From contig JAUVQS010000013.1 in assembly GCA_030598025.1 (NCBI GenBank), positions 1 to 18,699 on the forward strand: a DNA stretch of 18,699 nucleotides, in the 5' to 3' direction. This document shows, in pieces, positions 7,571 to 14,882 of the stretch (positions within the stretch are counted from its first letter, which is position 1; each line of letters opens with the position of its first letter). The notes beneath the pieces are model-generated. The model was not told the origin of the DNA and made no database searches. It worked only from the letters and a program-made list of their open reading frames with translations. This stretch comes from Acidimicrobiia bacterium. GTDB taxonomy: Bacteria; Actinomycetota; Acidimicrobiia; Spongiisociales; JAHEDJ01. The position numbers and the translations under genes are program-made.

Positions 7571-7580
7571 CCGTTGACAA
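7564..7580. promoter_or_regulatory. Palindromic operator shared by two divergent promoters
   Basis: TTGTCAA-CCG-TTGACAA is a perfect 7-bp inverted repeat. Each arm contains the consensus -35 TTGACA of the promoter on its own strand, so a dimeric regulator bound here would cover both -35 boxes at once. No regulator gene lies beside it. Confidence 0.65.
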
Positions 7581-7602
7581 GGAGTGCTATCGAAGATACT
7601 GT
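7574..7602 (+). promoter_or_regulatory. Promoter of the LysM gene, leaderless
   Basis: TTGACA (7574-7579), 17 nt, TACTGT (7597-7602), then 6 nt to the ATG at 7609. Transcription should begin at the start codon. There is no Shine-Dalgarno at usable distance; GGAG at 7581 is too far. Confidence 0.65.
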
Positions 7603-7608
7603 GCTCTC

Positions 7609-8382
7609 ATGAAGCGAAGATGGATCACCGCTCTCCTGTTGTTCGAAAGCCTGGCAATCGCCGCTCTGCACGGCCTCGGAACATTGCCCGGATTCGGCAT
7701 CCAGCCGGACGATTTTCTGGCATCGGCAACCCGCGTTGACGATGCGGTGGCCTCCAGCCTTCGATACATAACTCTCGGCCTCGCCTACTGGTTACTCCTC
7801 TCGACTCTCCTCTACTGCGCGGCCAGATTGAGCCGAATTCCGAACGCCCTACGCGCCATTCAGTGGGCGACCCTTCCCCCGATCCGTCGGGTTGTCGATA
7901 GAGCGCTGGCCGTCAGCCTGACCGTCGGCACGTTGATCACGCCGACGCAAGCGATGGCACAAACGCCCCCACCACCCGTCGAACAGACCTACGTGCCGAC
8001 TCCGGCCGGCGTCGGTCAGACAAACGAACCGCTCGTCGTAGTGGATGAGAACGTCTACATCCCACCGGGGGCTTCGGTACCCGCGCCACCATTACCCACT
8101 CGCCGCCCAAACGTCCCCCAGCCCGAAGTGGTGACGGCCCTTCCCACCCATCTCTTGTTCGATCAGCCCCACGCCGAGACGCACGAGGTAGTCTCAGGTG
8201 AAAACCTGTGGTCGATCGCTCGGGATCAACTCGCACAGACGGCCGAAGGCTCTCCATCGGACGGTGAGATAGCCGCCTACTGGATCGAGTTGATCGCAGC
8301 CAACCATCCGGACCTTGCTTCGGGTGACCCGGATCTCATCTACCCGGGAGAGGTTCTCGTCTTGCCCCCACCCGCACCGTGA
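7609..8382 (+). CDS. Membrane protein with C-terminal LysM domain
   Basis: The 257-residue protein has hydrophobic segments at about 5-24 and 52-72 and a third at about 98-117 that ends in an AMAQ sequence resembling a signal cleavage site. A proline-rich linker (118-172) follows, then one LysM domain (about 191-253: HEVVSGENLWSIA ... LIYPGEVLVLP). LysM binds N-acetylglucosamine in peptidoglycan, so the tail should reach the cell wall. The ATG at 7609 fits the leaderless promoter; a TTG 45 bp upstream would lie inside the operator. It overlaps the next gene by 4 bp (GTGA). The divergent pairing with the WXG/ATPase operon suggests an envelope role in the same system. Confidence 0.82.
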   Translation: MKRRWITALLLFESLAIAALHGLGTLPGFGIQPDDFLASATRVDDAVASSLRYITLGLAYWLLLSTLLYCAARLSRIPNALRAIQWATLPPIRRVVDRALAVSLTVGTLITPTQAMAQTPPPPVEQTYVPTPAGVGQTNEPLVVVDENVYIPPGASVPAPPLPTRRPNVPQPEVVTALPTHLLFDQPHAETHEVVSGENLWSIARDQLAQTAEGSPSDGEIAAYWIELIAANHPDLASGDPDLIYPGEVLVLPPPAP

Positions 8383-9206
8383 TCGGCGCTCGATCGCCCC
8401 TTCCGGATTTCCACGAGCCTCCCCCGGAGGATCCGACCCCTCTGACCGTTGCTCCGCCATCTGCACCCGCCAAACGCCGGAGACGGACCTTGCTGATCGC
8501 GGGAGTGGTCGTCTTGGTCGCCGCGGCGCTGCTGTTCACCGCGTACTTGGTAGTTTCTGCGGATGGGGCGACCACCTCTCCGACGGAGGTGACCGGGTTC
8601 GCCGAGGACTTCGTGTTCGTCTTCCTGGCGCGGGCCGGCGAAGGGTCCGAGAGCTATCTCGCTCCCTTCCTCGGCTACACACCTTCGCTGGCCGGCATGC
8701 TTCCCGGGAGCTTCTACGTGACACAGGTCACGGCCCGGGATCTGCACGAGGGGTCGGACGGATGGGTCGTTCTGATCCGAGCGGAGGCGCTCGCCCGGAC
8801 CGACCGAGGCTACGAGCCGGCGGACCCCAAGCACTTTGCCGTTCGGGTGGCGGAAGATCCGGGCGGACACCTTCGGGCGTTGGCGCTCCCTGCCCCTGCG
8901 CCGGCCCTGTCGATTTCTGCTGTTTCGGCACTGCCGGGTGACGCGTCGCCGGCCGATGGAGAAACAGTGTCGGCGGCATCCGACTACCTCAACTGGTACC
9001 TGACCGGATCGGTACCGATCAACGGAGTGACCCCGGCAGGGGGTTTTGTGAGCATCGAACTCGTCGGCCTCGACATCGAAGAGGAGACGGCGACGGCCTC
9101 CGTGCTGGCGACCACTGCAGATGGGCATGCACTGCGTTTGGCCGTCCCGCTCATCGAGGCAGAGGGAATGTGGGAGTTCCTCGACCTCAGCCCGCAATCC
9201 AACTGA
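8379..9206 (+). CDS. Single-pass membrane protein, VirB8/TcpC-like layout
   Basis: The 275-residue protein has a proline-rich cytoplasmic N terminus with an RRRR stop (33-36), one membrane helix (37-59) and an extracytoplasmic part that looks like two NTF2-like alpha-beta units (about 68-165 and 205-272). A short N-terminal single-span region followed by two such units is the layout of TcpC/VirB8-type components of conjugation machines. I infer that resemblance from layout and have not established homology. The GTG start overlaps the LysM stop (GTGA), so the two are translationally coupled. Its last 20 bp overlap the end of yjbQ on the other strand. Confidence 0.65.
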   Translation: MIGARSPLPDFHEPPPEDPTPLTVAPPSAPAKRRRRTLLIAGVVVLVAAALLFTAYLVVSADGATTSPTEVTGFAEDFVFVFLARAGEGSESYLAPFLGYTPSLAGMLPGSFYVTQVTARDLHEGSDGWVVLIRAEALARTDRGYEPADPKHFAVRVAEDPGGHLRALALPAPAPALSISAVSALPGDASPADGETVSAASDYLNWYLTGSVPINGVTPAGGFVSIELVGLDIEEETATASVLATTADGHALRLAVPLIEAEGMWEFLDLSPQSN

Positions 9207-9591
9207 GACGAACCTTCCGTTCAGGATTGTCCTCATTCGGATCGACCAGAAGGATCGACTGCCAGGTGCCGAGCGCCGGGACACCGCCCAGGACGGGAAC
9301 GGTGATACCGGGCGCGATGAAAGCGGGAAGAACGTGATCTGCTCCGTGGCCGTAAGAGCCGTGACGATGACGCCACCGGTCATCGCGAGGAAGCAGAGCG
9401 TCAACCGTCTGCATCACATCTGAATCGCTGCCCGCACCGGTCTCGAAGATGGCGATTCCCGCAGTGGCATGCGGAACGAAGATCGAACACAGGCCATCGC
9501 CGCGTCCTGCCACGAACCCGGCCACCTCCCGGGTGATGTCGAACACACCGCGCCGCCCGCCGGTGTGAATGGGGATGACGATGGAGTCCAT
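9187..9591 (-). CDS. yjbQ: YjbQ family (UPF0047) protein
   Basis: The 134-residue protein matches the YjbQ family: FVPHATAGI with His41, the GHGADH cluster (81-86), and the closing block PALGTWQSILLVDP. Conserved His residues form a metal or phosphate site. Some members have weak thiamine-phosphate synthase activity, but the true role is open. It stands alone on the minus strand with a TAGTCT box 6 nt before the ATG and no ribosome site, so it is probably a leaderless monocistronic gene. It ends inside the 3' end of the gene on the opposite strand. Confidence 0.9.
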   Translation of the reverse strand: MDSIVIPIHTGGRRGVFDITREVAGFVAGRGDGLCSIFVPHATAGIAIFETGAGSDSDVMQTVDALLPRDDRWRHRHGSYGHGADHVLPAFIAPGITVPVLGGVPALGTWQSILLVDPNEDNPERKVRLSWIAG

Positions 9592-9597
9592 GGCCGG

Positions 9598-9603
9598 AGA
9601 CTA
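9598..9603 (-). promoter_or_regulatory. -10 box (TAGTCT) for leaderless yjbQ
   Basis: TAGTCT lies 6 nt upstream of the yjbQ ATG on the minus strand. The same hexamer at the same distance precedes the metallopeptidase gene at 17246. The -35 is not recognisable. Confidence 0.5.
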
Positions 9604-9641
9604 ATGAGCAATCAGCCATCAGCCATCAGCCGTGGGCAGTG

Positions 9642-9668
9642 GGCAGTGGGCAGGTCTTGCCCACTGCC
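9642..9668. repeat. Perfect 11-bp hairpin with GTGGGCA tandem repeats
   Basis: GGCAGTGGGCA, 5 nt, TGCCCACTGCC is a perfect stem. It is preceded by short tandem copies of CAGCCAT (from 9612) and GTGGGCA (from 9632). It could end transcripts from prs, which enter from the right. Confidence 0.7.
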
Positions 9669-9671
9669 TAT

Positions 9672-9854
9672 GGCTCAGGGCGTGCCCCCCTACCTCCACC
9701 TCCGCTCCGCTACGGCGCAGGAACCTTCCCCCCAACGCTCGCTTCGCTCACTGAGGGGGACCAACGGGCTCAGGGCGTGCCCCCTACCCGCTGCTTGCGC
9801 AGCGGGCCCCTTCCCCCCAACGCTCGCTTCGCTCACTGAGGGGGACCAACGGGC
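9672..9854. repeat. Two imperfect direct repeats of about 90 bp
   Basis: Each unit starts GGCTCAGGGCGTGCCCCC (9672 and 9768) and ends in an identical 46-bp block (9724-9769 and 9809-9854, 85 bp apart) that contains CGCTCGCTTCGCTCACTGA. The middle differs: the second unit carries a perfect CCCGCTGC-TTGC-GCAGCGGG hairpin (9787-9806). In each block TCCCCC can pair with GGGGGA. This looks like a dispersed intergenic repeat family, not coding sequence. With the hairpin before it, it fills the gap between yjbQ and prs. Confidence 0.8.
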
Positions 9855-9861
9855 CCAACGC

Positions 9862-10833
9862 TCATTGATTGTCGCCCAGGAAGATCTGGGAGACGGAGCT
9901 TTCCATGAAGATGGCCTGAATCGCCTCGGCGAGCAACGGGGCGATCGAGAGCACTTTGACGCGGTCGAGCGACTCGGTGCCCGGCGGGGCGGGGATCGTG
10001 TTGCTGATCACCAACTCGTCAATGTCGCTGTCTCTGATTCGATCGATGGCCGGCCCTGAGAGGATGCCGTGAGTGGCCGCGATTGAGACGCTCAAAGCGC
10101 CCTTCTCCTTCAACAACTTCACTGCGTTCACGGCGGTCCCTGCGGTGTCAATGATGTCGTCGACGATGATGGCGTGCCGGCCTTCGACCTTGCCGATCAC
10201 CGCCAGCGCTTCGGATTCATTGTGAACATCGGCTTCGCGGCGTTTATGGATGAACGCCACGTAGGCGTCGAGTTGTCGTGCGTATTTTTCGGCTCGTTTC
10301 ACACCACCGGCATCGGGCGACACGACGGTCGTCGGACCCTTGAGCCGTTCCCTCAGGTAATCGGTGAATACCGGAAGGGCCGTGAGGTGGTCGAAAGGTT
10401 TGTGGATGAAGCCCTGAACCTGTCCGGTGTGGAGGTCGACCGAAGCGATACGGTCGGCACCGGCCGTCATGAACATGTCGCCGATGAGCCGGGCTGTGAT
10501 CCCCTCCCGCGGCATGACCTTCTTGTCTTGACGGGAATATGGGAAGTAAGGGACGACGGCCGTGATGCGTCGGGCGGATGCCCGATTCAGAGCATCGATG
10601 GCGATCAACTGCTCCATGATGTGGAAGTTGATCGGGTCGCTGTGGCTTTGTAGTACGAAGCAGTCGGTACCACGCACGCTCTCCGTGGCCCGAACGTAGA
10701 TCTCACCGTTGGCGAACACCGAACGCTCGAGTCCGCCCAACCGCACGCCGAGAAGCTCGGCAACCTCCTCCGCCAGCGAGGGGTTGGCGCTTCCGGTGAA
10801 CAGCATGAGCCGTTTGCGGCTCACTACCTCCAT
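9862..10833 (-). CDS. prs: Ribose-phosphate pyrophosphokinase (PRPP synthase)
   Basis: The 323-residue enzyme transfers pyrophosphate from ATP to ribose 5-phosphate, giving PRPP for nucleotide, His and Trp synthesis. Visible signatures are FANGEIYVR (40-48), YFPYSRQDKK (96-105), the VDLHTGQVQGF block (132-142) and the PRPP loop VDDIIDTAGT (224-233). The length is normal for class I enzymes. The ATG at 10833 follows the glmU stop by 1 nt, with GGAGGA 9 nt upstream inside glmU, so it is expressed from the glmU transcript. It is the last gene of the block. Confidence 0.97.
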   Translation of the reverse strand: MEVVSRKRLMLFTGSANPSLAEEVAELLGVRLGGLERSVFANGEIYVRATESVRGTDCFVLQSHSDPINFHIMEQLIAIDALNRASARRITAVVPYFPYSRQDKKVMPREGITARLIGDMFMTAGADRIASVDLHTGQVQGFIHKPFDHLTALPVFTDYLRERLKGPTTVVSPDAGGVKRAEKYARQLDAYVAFIHKRREADVHNESEALAVIGKVEGRHAIIVDDIIDTAGTAVNAVKLLKEKGALSVSIAATHGILSGPAIDRIRDSDIDELVISNTIPAPPGTESLDRVKVLSIAPLLAEAIQAIFMESSVSQIFLGDNQ

Positions 10834-10834
10834 G

Positions 10835-12226
10835 TCAGCTCTCCTCCAGCTTGCGACGGTTTCTTGCTTCCCGTTTGGCAGCGTAGCCCGGGATCTCCTT
10901 CTGCTGCGAGCGCTCGACGGCCAGGGCCCCATCCGCGACATCGCGGCTGATCGTCGACCCGGCACCTGTGTAAGCCTTCTCTCCGATAGTGACCGGCGCC
11001 ACCAGCATCGTGTCGGATCCGATTCGAGCACCGTCCCCAATGACGGTGCGGTGCTTGTCGAATCCGTCGTAGTTCACGGTGATCGTCCCGGCCCCGATGT
11101 TGGCCCCAACACCAACTTCAACATCTCCCATGTAGGCAAGATGGGGCACCTTCGATTTCTCGCCGATCACCGCGTTCTTCATCTCAACAAACGTTCCGGC
11201 CTTCGAGCGAGCCCCCAGGACGGTCCCCGGCCGCAATGAGACGTAGGGTCCGACCTCCGCTCCTGTACCGATCTCGGCCTGTCGAACGACCGCGTACCAA
11301 ACGTGGGCATCGCTCCCGACTTTGCCATCGACGATGTAGCTGTCGGGACCGATCTGGGCGCCTTCGCCAATTTCAGTGGTCCCTTCGAGGTGCACACCCG
11401 GATACAACCGGGCACCGGCATTCAGCTGCACGGTTGCTTCGATGAACACCTGATCAGGGTCGGCCATCCAGACGCCGCGGCCCATCCATTCCTCGTTGAT
11501 GCGATGGCGCATGGCTCGAGAGATCTCGGCCAGTTGCCCCTGACTGTTGACGCCGGATACCTCCTCCTCATCGGCCCGGACCGCGTTGATGGGAAGCCCT
11601 TCGGCGCCGAAGAGCGCTACGACGTCTGGCAGGTAGTACTCGTCCTGAGCGTTGTCGCGATCGAGCCGGCCGAGGGCATCGGTCAGTCGCGGCCCGTCGA
11701 AAACGTAGATGGCCGCGTTCACCTCGTCGACGGCCAACTGCTCGGGAGCGGCGTCGCGGTGTTCGACGATTCCGGTCACGCTGCCGTCGCGGTCGCGCAG
11801 CACCCGTCCATAACCGGACGGGTCGGTGAGCCGGGTCGTCAACATCGTGGCTGCCGAGTCGCCTTCAACATGAGCGTCGATCAGCTCACGCAGGGTCTCT
11901 GCTCGCAACAACGGAGTGTCTCCCGGCAGCACCAGGACGTCGTCGCCTTCCACACTTCCGAAGTGATCCAAGGCAACCTGAACGGCGTGCCCGGTCCCGA
12001 GTTGTTCGGCCTGTATGCAGCTGGAGACGCCTTCAGGAAGATAGGAGCGGAGATCGTCGGCAGCGGGGGCGGTGACCACGGTGATGTGATCGGCCCCGAT
12101 ATCGCGAACGGCCTCGATGACCCAGCCCACCATCGTGCGACCGGCGACCCGGTGCATGACTTTGGGGATGTTCGACTTCATCCGGGTGCCTTGCCCGGCA
12201 GCCAGAATCGCGACCCTCACGCCCAT
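10835..12226 (-). CDS. glmU: Bifunctional UDP-GlcNAc pyrophosphorylase / GlcN-1-P acetyltransferase
   Basis: The 463-residue protein has an N-terminal uridylyltransferase domain with AAGQGTRMKS (9-18), LGTGHAVQ and VLPGDTPLL, then a C-terminal left-handed beta helix of hexapeptide repeats with GTFVEMKNAVIGEKSKVPHL-type acetyltransferase residues. It makes UDP-GlcNAc for peptidoglycan. The length is typical. A strong AAGGAGG lies 8-9 nt before the ATG. tRNA-Gln ends only 19 bp upstream on the same strand, so the messenger probably starts before or within the tRNA transcript. It is coupled to prs downstream. Confidence 0.97.
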   Translation of the reverse strand: MGVRVAILAAGQGTRMKSNIPKVMHRVAGRTMVGWVIEAVRDIGADHITVVTAPAADDLRSYLPEGVSSCIQAEQLGTGHAVQVALDHFGSVEGDDVLVLPGDTPLLRAETLRELIDAHVEGDSAATMLTTRLTDPSGYGRVLRDRDGSVTGIVEHRDAAPEQLAVDEVNAAIYVFDGPRLTDALGRLDRDNAQDEYYLPDVVALFGAEGLPINAVRADEEEVSGVNSQGQLAEISRAMRHRINEEWMGRGVWMADPDQVFIEATVQLNAGARLYPGVHLEGTTEIGEGAQIGPDSYIVDGKVGSDAHVWYAVVRQAEIGTGAEVGPYVSLRPGTVLGARSKAGTFVEMKNAVIGEKSKVPHLAYMGDVEVGVGANIGAGTITVNYDGFDKHRTVIGDGARIGSDTMLVAPVTIGEKAYTGAGSTISRDVADGALAVERSQQKEIPGYAAKREARNRRKLEES

Positions 12227-12245
12227 TCGCGGTTCCTCCTTTTCG

Positions 12246-12317
12246 CTGGGGGGACAGGACTCGAACCCGTACTAACGGGACCAAAACCCGTCGTGCTGCC
12301 GGTTACACCACCCCCCA
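12246..12317 (-). tRNA. tRNA-Gln (anticodon TTG)
   Basis: The minus-strand fold has acceptor TGGGGGG/CCCCCCA, anticodon stem ACGGG/CCCGT with loop TTTTGGT (anticodon TTG), and T arm ACGGG-TTCGAGT-CCTGT. The discriminator base is G and CCA is not encoded. It sits between ispE (38 bp before) and glmU (19 bp after), all on one strand. The neighbourhood tRNA-Gln, glmU, prs is also found in mycobacteria. Confidence 0.95.
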
Positions 12318-12355
12318 TAGGCAGTGCCGCCCAAGCGGCTTTCGGCGCCGCCATG

Positions 12356-13195
12356 TTACCCGTCGCTGAGCAGCCGGGCTCCATGCCCAACCGGGGACAC
12401 GGCGCGGGCGAAGCGGCTCCCGGCCGGGATGAGATCTACCGCCTCAGTCGCCTCTTCGTTGGAACCGAAGAAGGCGAAGAGCGACGGGCCGCTGCCGGAC
12501 ATCAACACCGGCCGACTCCAGCGGAACGCCAGCTCAGACCGCCACTCATCGATTCGGGGAACCAGCTTGACGGCGGCCGGATACAGGTCGTTGATCAAAG
12601 GGCCGAGCGCCCGAAGCGATGGAGGCAGATCCGAGCCTTCGACGTGATACCCGTCCAGTTGATCGAGGCGATCCCAAGCGTCGTAGACGGCAGGGGTCGA
12701 CAGGTCGAAAGGCGGGACGACCAGAGCGAGGTGGAAACCGGTCGCGGCAGCGAGTGGACTGAGGATCTCCCCGTAGCCTTCCATGCGGGCCAGACCCCCG
12801 GCTCGAAAGAACGGCACATCGGCTCCTATGCCGGCAGCGATCGACGGCTGATACTCGAAGTCGTAGAGCGCTTCGGCAGCAAGAAGGGCACCCGCCGCAT
12901 CGGAGCTACCGCCGCCCAGACCTGCCGCGGTGGGGATCTCTTTGATCAACCGGACATGCAGACCTCTTTTGCGCTGGGGAACCGCTGCTCGAAGCGCCTT
13001 CCATACGAGGTTGTCGTCGTCGACCGGCAATCGGATGCCCTCGATTTCGAGGCGATCCTCATCGGCGACCTCGAAGAAGAGCGAATCGTATGGCTCGATG
13101 GCCTGCACGATCGACAGGAGTGGGTGGTAGCCGGTCTTGTCTCGTTGCCGAACCCGGAGCGAAAGGTTGACCTTGGCCGGAGTGGTGACCCTCAT
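12356..13195 (-). CDS. ispE: 4-diphosphocytidyl-2-C-methyl-D-erythritol kinase
   Basis: The 279-residue GHMP kinase phosphorylates CDP-methylerythritol in the MEP isoprenoid pathway. It shows PAKVNLSL with the catalytic Lys8, GYHPLLSIVQAI, the ATP loop PTAAGLGGGSSDAAG (88-102), GADVPFF with the catalytic Asp, and the C-terminal MSGSGPSLFAFF. The ATG at 13195 overlaps the rsmA stop as ATGA, which favours it over an in-frame start 27 bp upstream inside rsmA. It is followed by tRNA-Gln. Confidence 0.95.
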   Translation of the reverse strand: MRVTTPAKVNLSLRVRQRDKTGYHPLLSIVQAIEPYDSLFFEVADEDRLEIEGIRLPVDDDNLVWKALRAAVPQRKRGLHVRLIKEIPTAAGLGGGSSDAAGALLAAEALYDFEYQPSIAAGIGADVPFFRAGGLARMEGYGEILSPLAAATGFHLALVVPPFDLSTPAVYDAWDRLDQLDGYHVEGSDLPPSLRALGPLINDLYPAAVKLVPRIDEWRSELAFRWSRPVLMSGSGPSLFAFFGSNEEATEAVDLIPAGSRFARAVSPVGHGARLLSDG

Positions 13196-14004
13196 GAGGC
13201 GGCGGCCGCCATTGCCAGCCATTGTGCAGTCGTCAGCGACTCGGCTCGAAGGGTCGGATCGATGCCTGCCGCCTCAAGTGTCGCGATCGGATCGGCGAGG
13301 GCGTCCTTCAGCGACGATCGGAGCATTTTCCGGCGCTGAGAAAACCCGGCGGCCGCTAGTTCGATCGCTTCCGCGGCCAGTGCCGGGGCCTCACTCTTCC
13401 GTTCCAGTGCGATGACGGCCGAGGCGACCTTGGGCGGAGGAAAGAAGACGTGCGGGGGAACGGTGAAGGCCAGCTCGATGTTGGCGTGCAGATCCACAAC
13501 CAGAGTCGGCAGTCCGTACTGCTTGTTGCCGGGTTCAGCCGTCAGGCGGTCAGCCACCTCACGCTGTACCATCACGACGAACCTTCGAACCGCCGGAGCC
13601 TGGCGCAGTAGGTCGAGGAGCAGCGGGGTGCCGACGTGATAGGGAAGGTTGGCGACCAGCGTCCACTCGCCCTCGAGTTCGTCCGGCCGGAGGTCGGCGG
13701 CATCTTCGATCCTTACCTCGACGTTGGCCAGATCGCCGACTGTGTCCTTCAGAATCGGCTCCAAATGACGGTCGATCTCATATGCGATGACCCGTGCTCC
13801 GGTGTCGGCCAGGCCGCGGGTGAGCGTTCCGGTCCCTGCTCCGATTTCGAGAACATTCGAGGATTCATCTACTCCACTGAGCCGAACAATTCGGCGCACG
13901 ATGTTGGGATCGGACAGGAAGTGCTGGCCCAGCGTTTTGCGAGGCGAATCGCCTTGGCTCCGAAGAAGGTCTCGCTGTTCGCGCCTTCCCTGCGGCTCGG
14001 TCAT
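13192..14004 (-). CDS. rsmA: 16S rRNA (A1518/A1519) dimethyltransferase
   Basis: The 270-residue protein (KsgA) dimethylates two adjacent adenines in helix 45 of 16S rRNA. Key elements are KTLGQHFL (23-30), the SAM motif LEIGAGTGTLT (52-62), and NLPYH (119-123), where many homologues have NLPYN. FFPPPKVASAV and FSQRRKMLRSSL follow in the C half. It starts inside the tatD stop (ATGA) and ends inside the ispE start (ATGA), so the three genes are coupled. Confidence 0.96.
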   Translation of the reverse strand: MTEPQGRREQRDLLRSQGDSPRKTLGQHFLSDPNIVRRIVRLSGVDESSNVLEIGAGTGTLTRGLADTGARVIAYEIDRHLEPILKDTVGDLANVEVRIEDAADLRPDELEGEWTLVANLPYHVGTPLLLDLLRQAPAVRRFVVMVQREVADRLTAEPGNKQYGLPTLVVDLHANIELAFTVPPHVFFPPPKVASAVIALERKSEAPALAAEAIELAAAGFSQRRKMLRSSLKDALADPIATLEAAGIDPTLRAESLTTAQWLAMAAAAS

Positions 14005-14753
14005 GACCGAAACACCCCGGCCGCCGTCTCGGATGTGAGGCGGGCGACTTCATCAACGTCTATGTCCCACACCCTCGCGAGCGCCCGACCAACGAGAGCA
14101 ACACGGGCTGGTTCATTGTCCTCTCCGCGAAAGGGTGGGGGTGACAGGTAGGGAGTGTCGGTCTCGACCATCGCCCGACCGGGAGGAACGACGGCGGCGG
14201 CCCGACGGACGGTATCGCCGGTCTCGAAAGCGATCGGTCCGGCAAACGAGAAGATCACGCCGAGTTCCATGAAGCGCTTGGTCCACTTTGGCCCACCGGT
14301 CCAGCAGTGGAGGACGGTCTGGCTTCCGGCGCCGAGTTCGTCGATGATCTCGAACGAATCCCGGAACGCGTCTCGGACGTGCACCACGAGCGGTTTCTCA
14401 AGTTCGAGTCCAATCCGGATCTGGTCCCGGAACGCTTCGATCTGAGCCTCTCTGGGAGACAAGTTCCGATAGAAGTCGAGTCCGATCTCCCCGATCGCGG
14501 TGGCCTCCTCGAAGAATGGGGCGAGGCCGTCGCGCTGCTCCGGCCACTTGCTCGCGTCGTGCGGATGCAGACCTGCCGTGAATAGAAGCCGCTCCGGATG
14601 CTGCCCGGCGAGGATCATTGCGGATGCCGTCGATTCGACGTCTATCCCGGGCACCACCATCCACTCGACGTCGACCGCTCGCTCGAGGAGTTCTTCAACC
14701 GGCAGAGAACTGAGCTGAAGGTGGCAATGGGTGTCGACCCAGAGTGACGTCAT
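14001..14753 (-). CDS. tatD: TatD family metal-dependent DNase
   Basis: The 250-residue protein is a TatD amidohydrolase-fold nuclease. It carries DTHCHL (7-12) for the first metal pair, AGLHPHDAS, AIGEIGLDFYRN, VVHVRDA, HCWTGG and VETDTPYLSPPP. These enzymes act as 3'-5' exonucleases in DNA repair or turnover. The frame remains open another 400 bp upstream across the abrB gene, but family alignment puts the start here. Two ATGs are adjacent (14756 and 14753); the second gives a 7-nt distance from TACGCT, matching other leaderless genes in the window. It leads rsmA and ispE. Confidence 0.93.
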   Translation of the reverse strand: MTSLWVDTHCHLQLSSLPVEELLERAVDVEWMVVPGIDVESTASAMILAGQHPERLLFTAGLHPHDASKWPEQRDGLAPFFEEATAIGEIGLDFYRNLSPREAQIEAFRDQIRIGLELEKPLVVHVRDAFRDSFEIIDELGAGSQTVLHCWTGGPKWTKRFMELGVIFSFAGPIAFETGDTVRRAAAVVPPGRAMVETDTPYLSPPPFRGEDNEPARVALVGRALARVWDIDVDEVARLTSETAAGVFRS

Positions 14754-14760
14754 CATTGGG

Positions 14761-14766
14761 AGCGTA
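14761..14766 (-). promoter_or_regulatory. Possible -10 box (TACGCT) for tatD
   Basis: TACGCT lies 7 nt upstream of the second tatD ATG on the minus strand, and no ribosome site is seen. The -35 is weak (GTTTCC at 17 nt). It is supported mainly by the same pattern at five other genes. Confidence 0.35.
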
Positions 14767-14807
14767 GTGCCGCTCAGGGTGTTGGAAACCTCAGCCAGGC
14801 CGTCGAC

Positions 14808-14813
14808 TACACT
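14808..14813 (+). promoter_or_regulatory. Possible -10 box (TACACT) for the abrB-like gene
   Basis: TACACT on the plus strand would start a transcript near 14820 and leave a leader of about 60 nt before the ATG at 14883. It faces the tatD promoter, about 40 bp apart, so the two genes are divergent here. No consensus -35 is visible. Confidence 0.35.
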
Positions 14814-14882
14814 CCCTTCGAGGGGCAAGACGCGGCCGGCGCTCAGGGGGTGACGGCCACCGACATCCACCTGCGAGGTGTC

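Noticed and set aside
8340..9404. 354-codon open frame on the minus strand
   Set aside because: It is antisense to the coupled TcpC-like gene and overlaps yjbQ on the same strand in another frame. Its Arg/Gly-rich translation has no recognisable domain.
9639..9854. Possible CRISPR array
   Set aside because: There are only two long units, with no regular short repeats or unique spacers of constant length, and no cas genes nearby.
11303..13339. 678-codon open frame on the plus strand
   Set aside because: It lies antisense to glmU, tRNA-Gln, ispE and the end of rsmA, all certain features. It crosses a tRNA and has no family motifs; it is a by-product of high-GC codon use.
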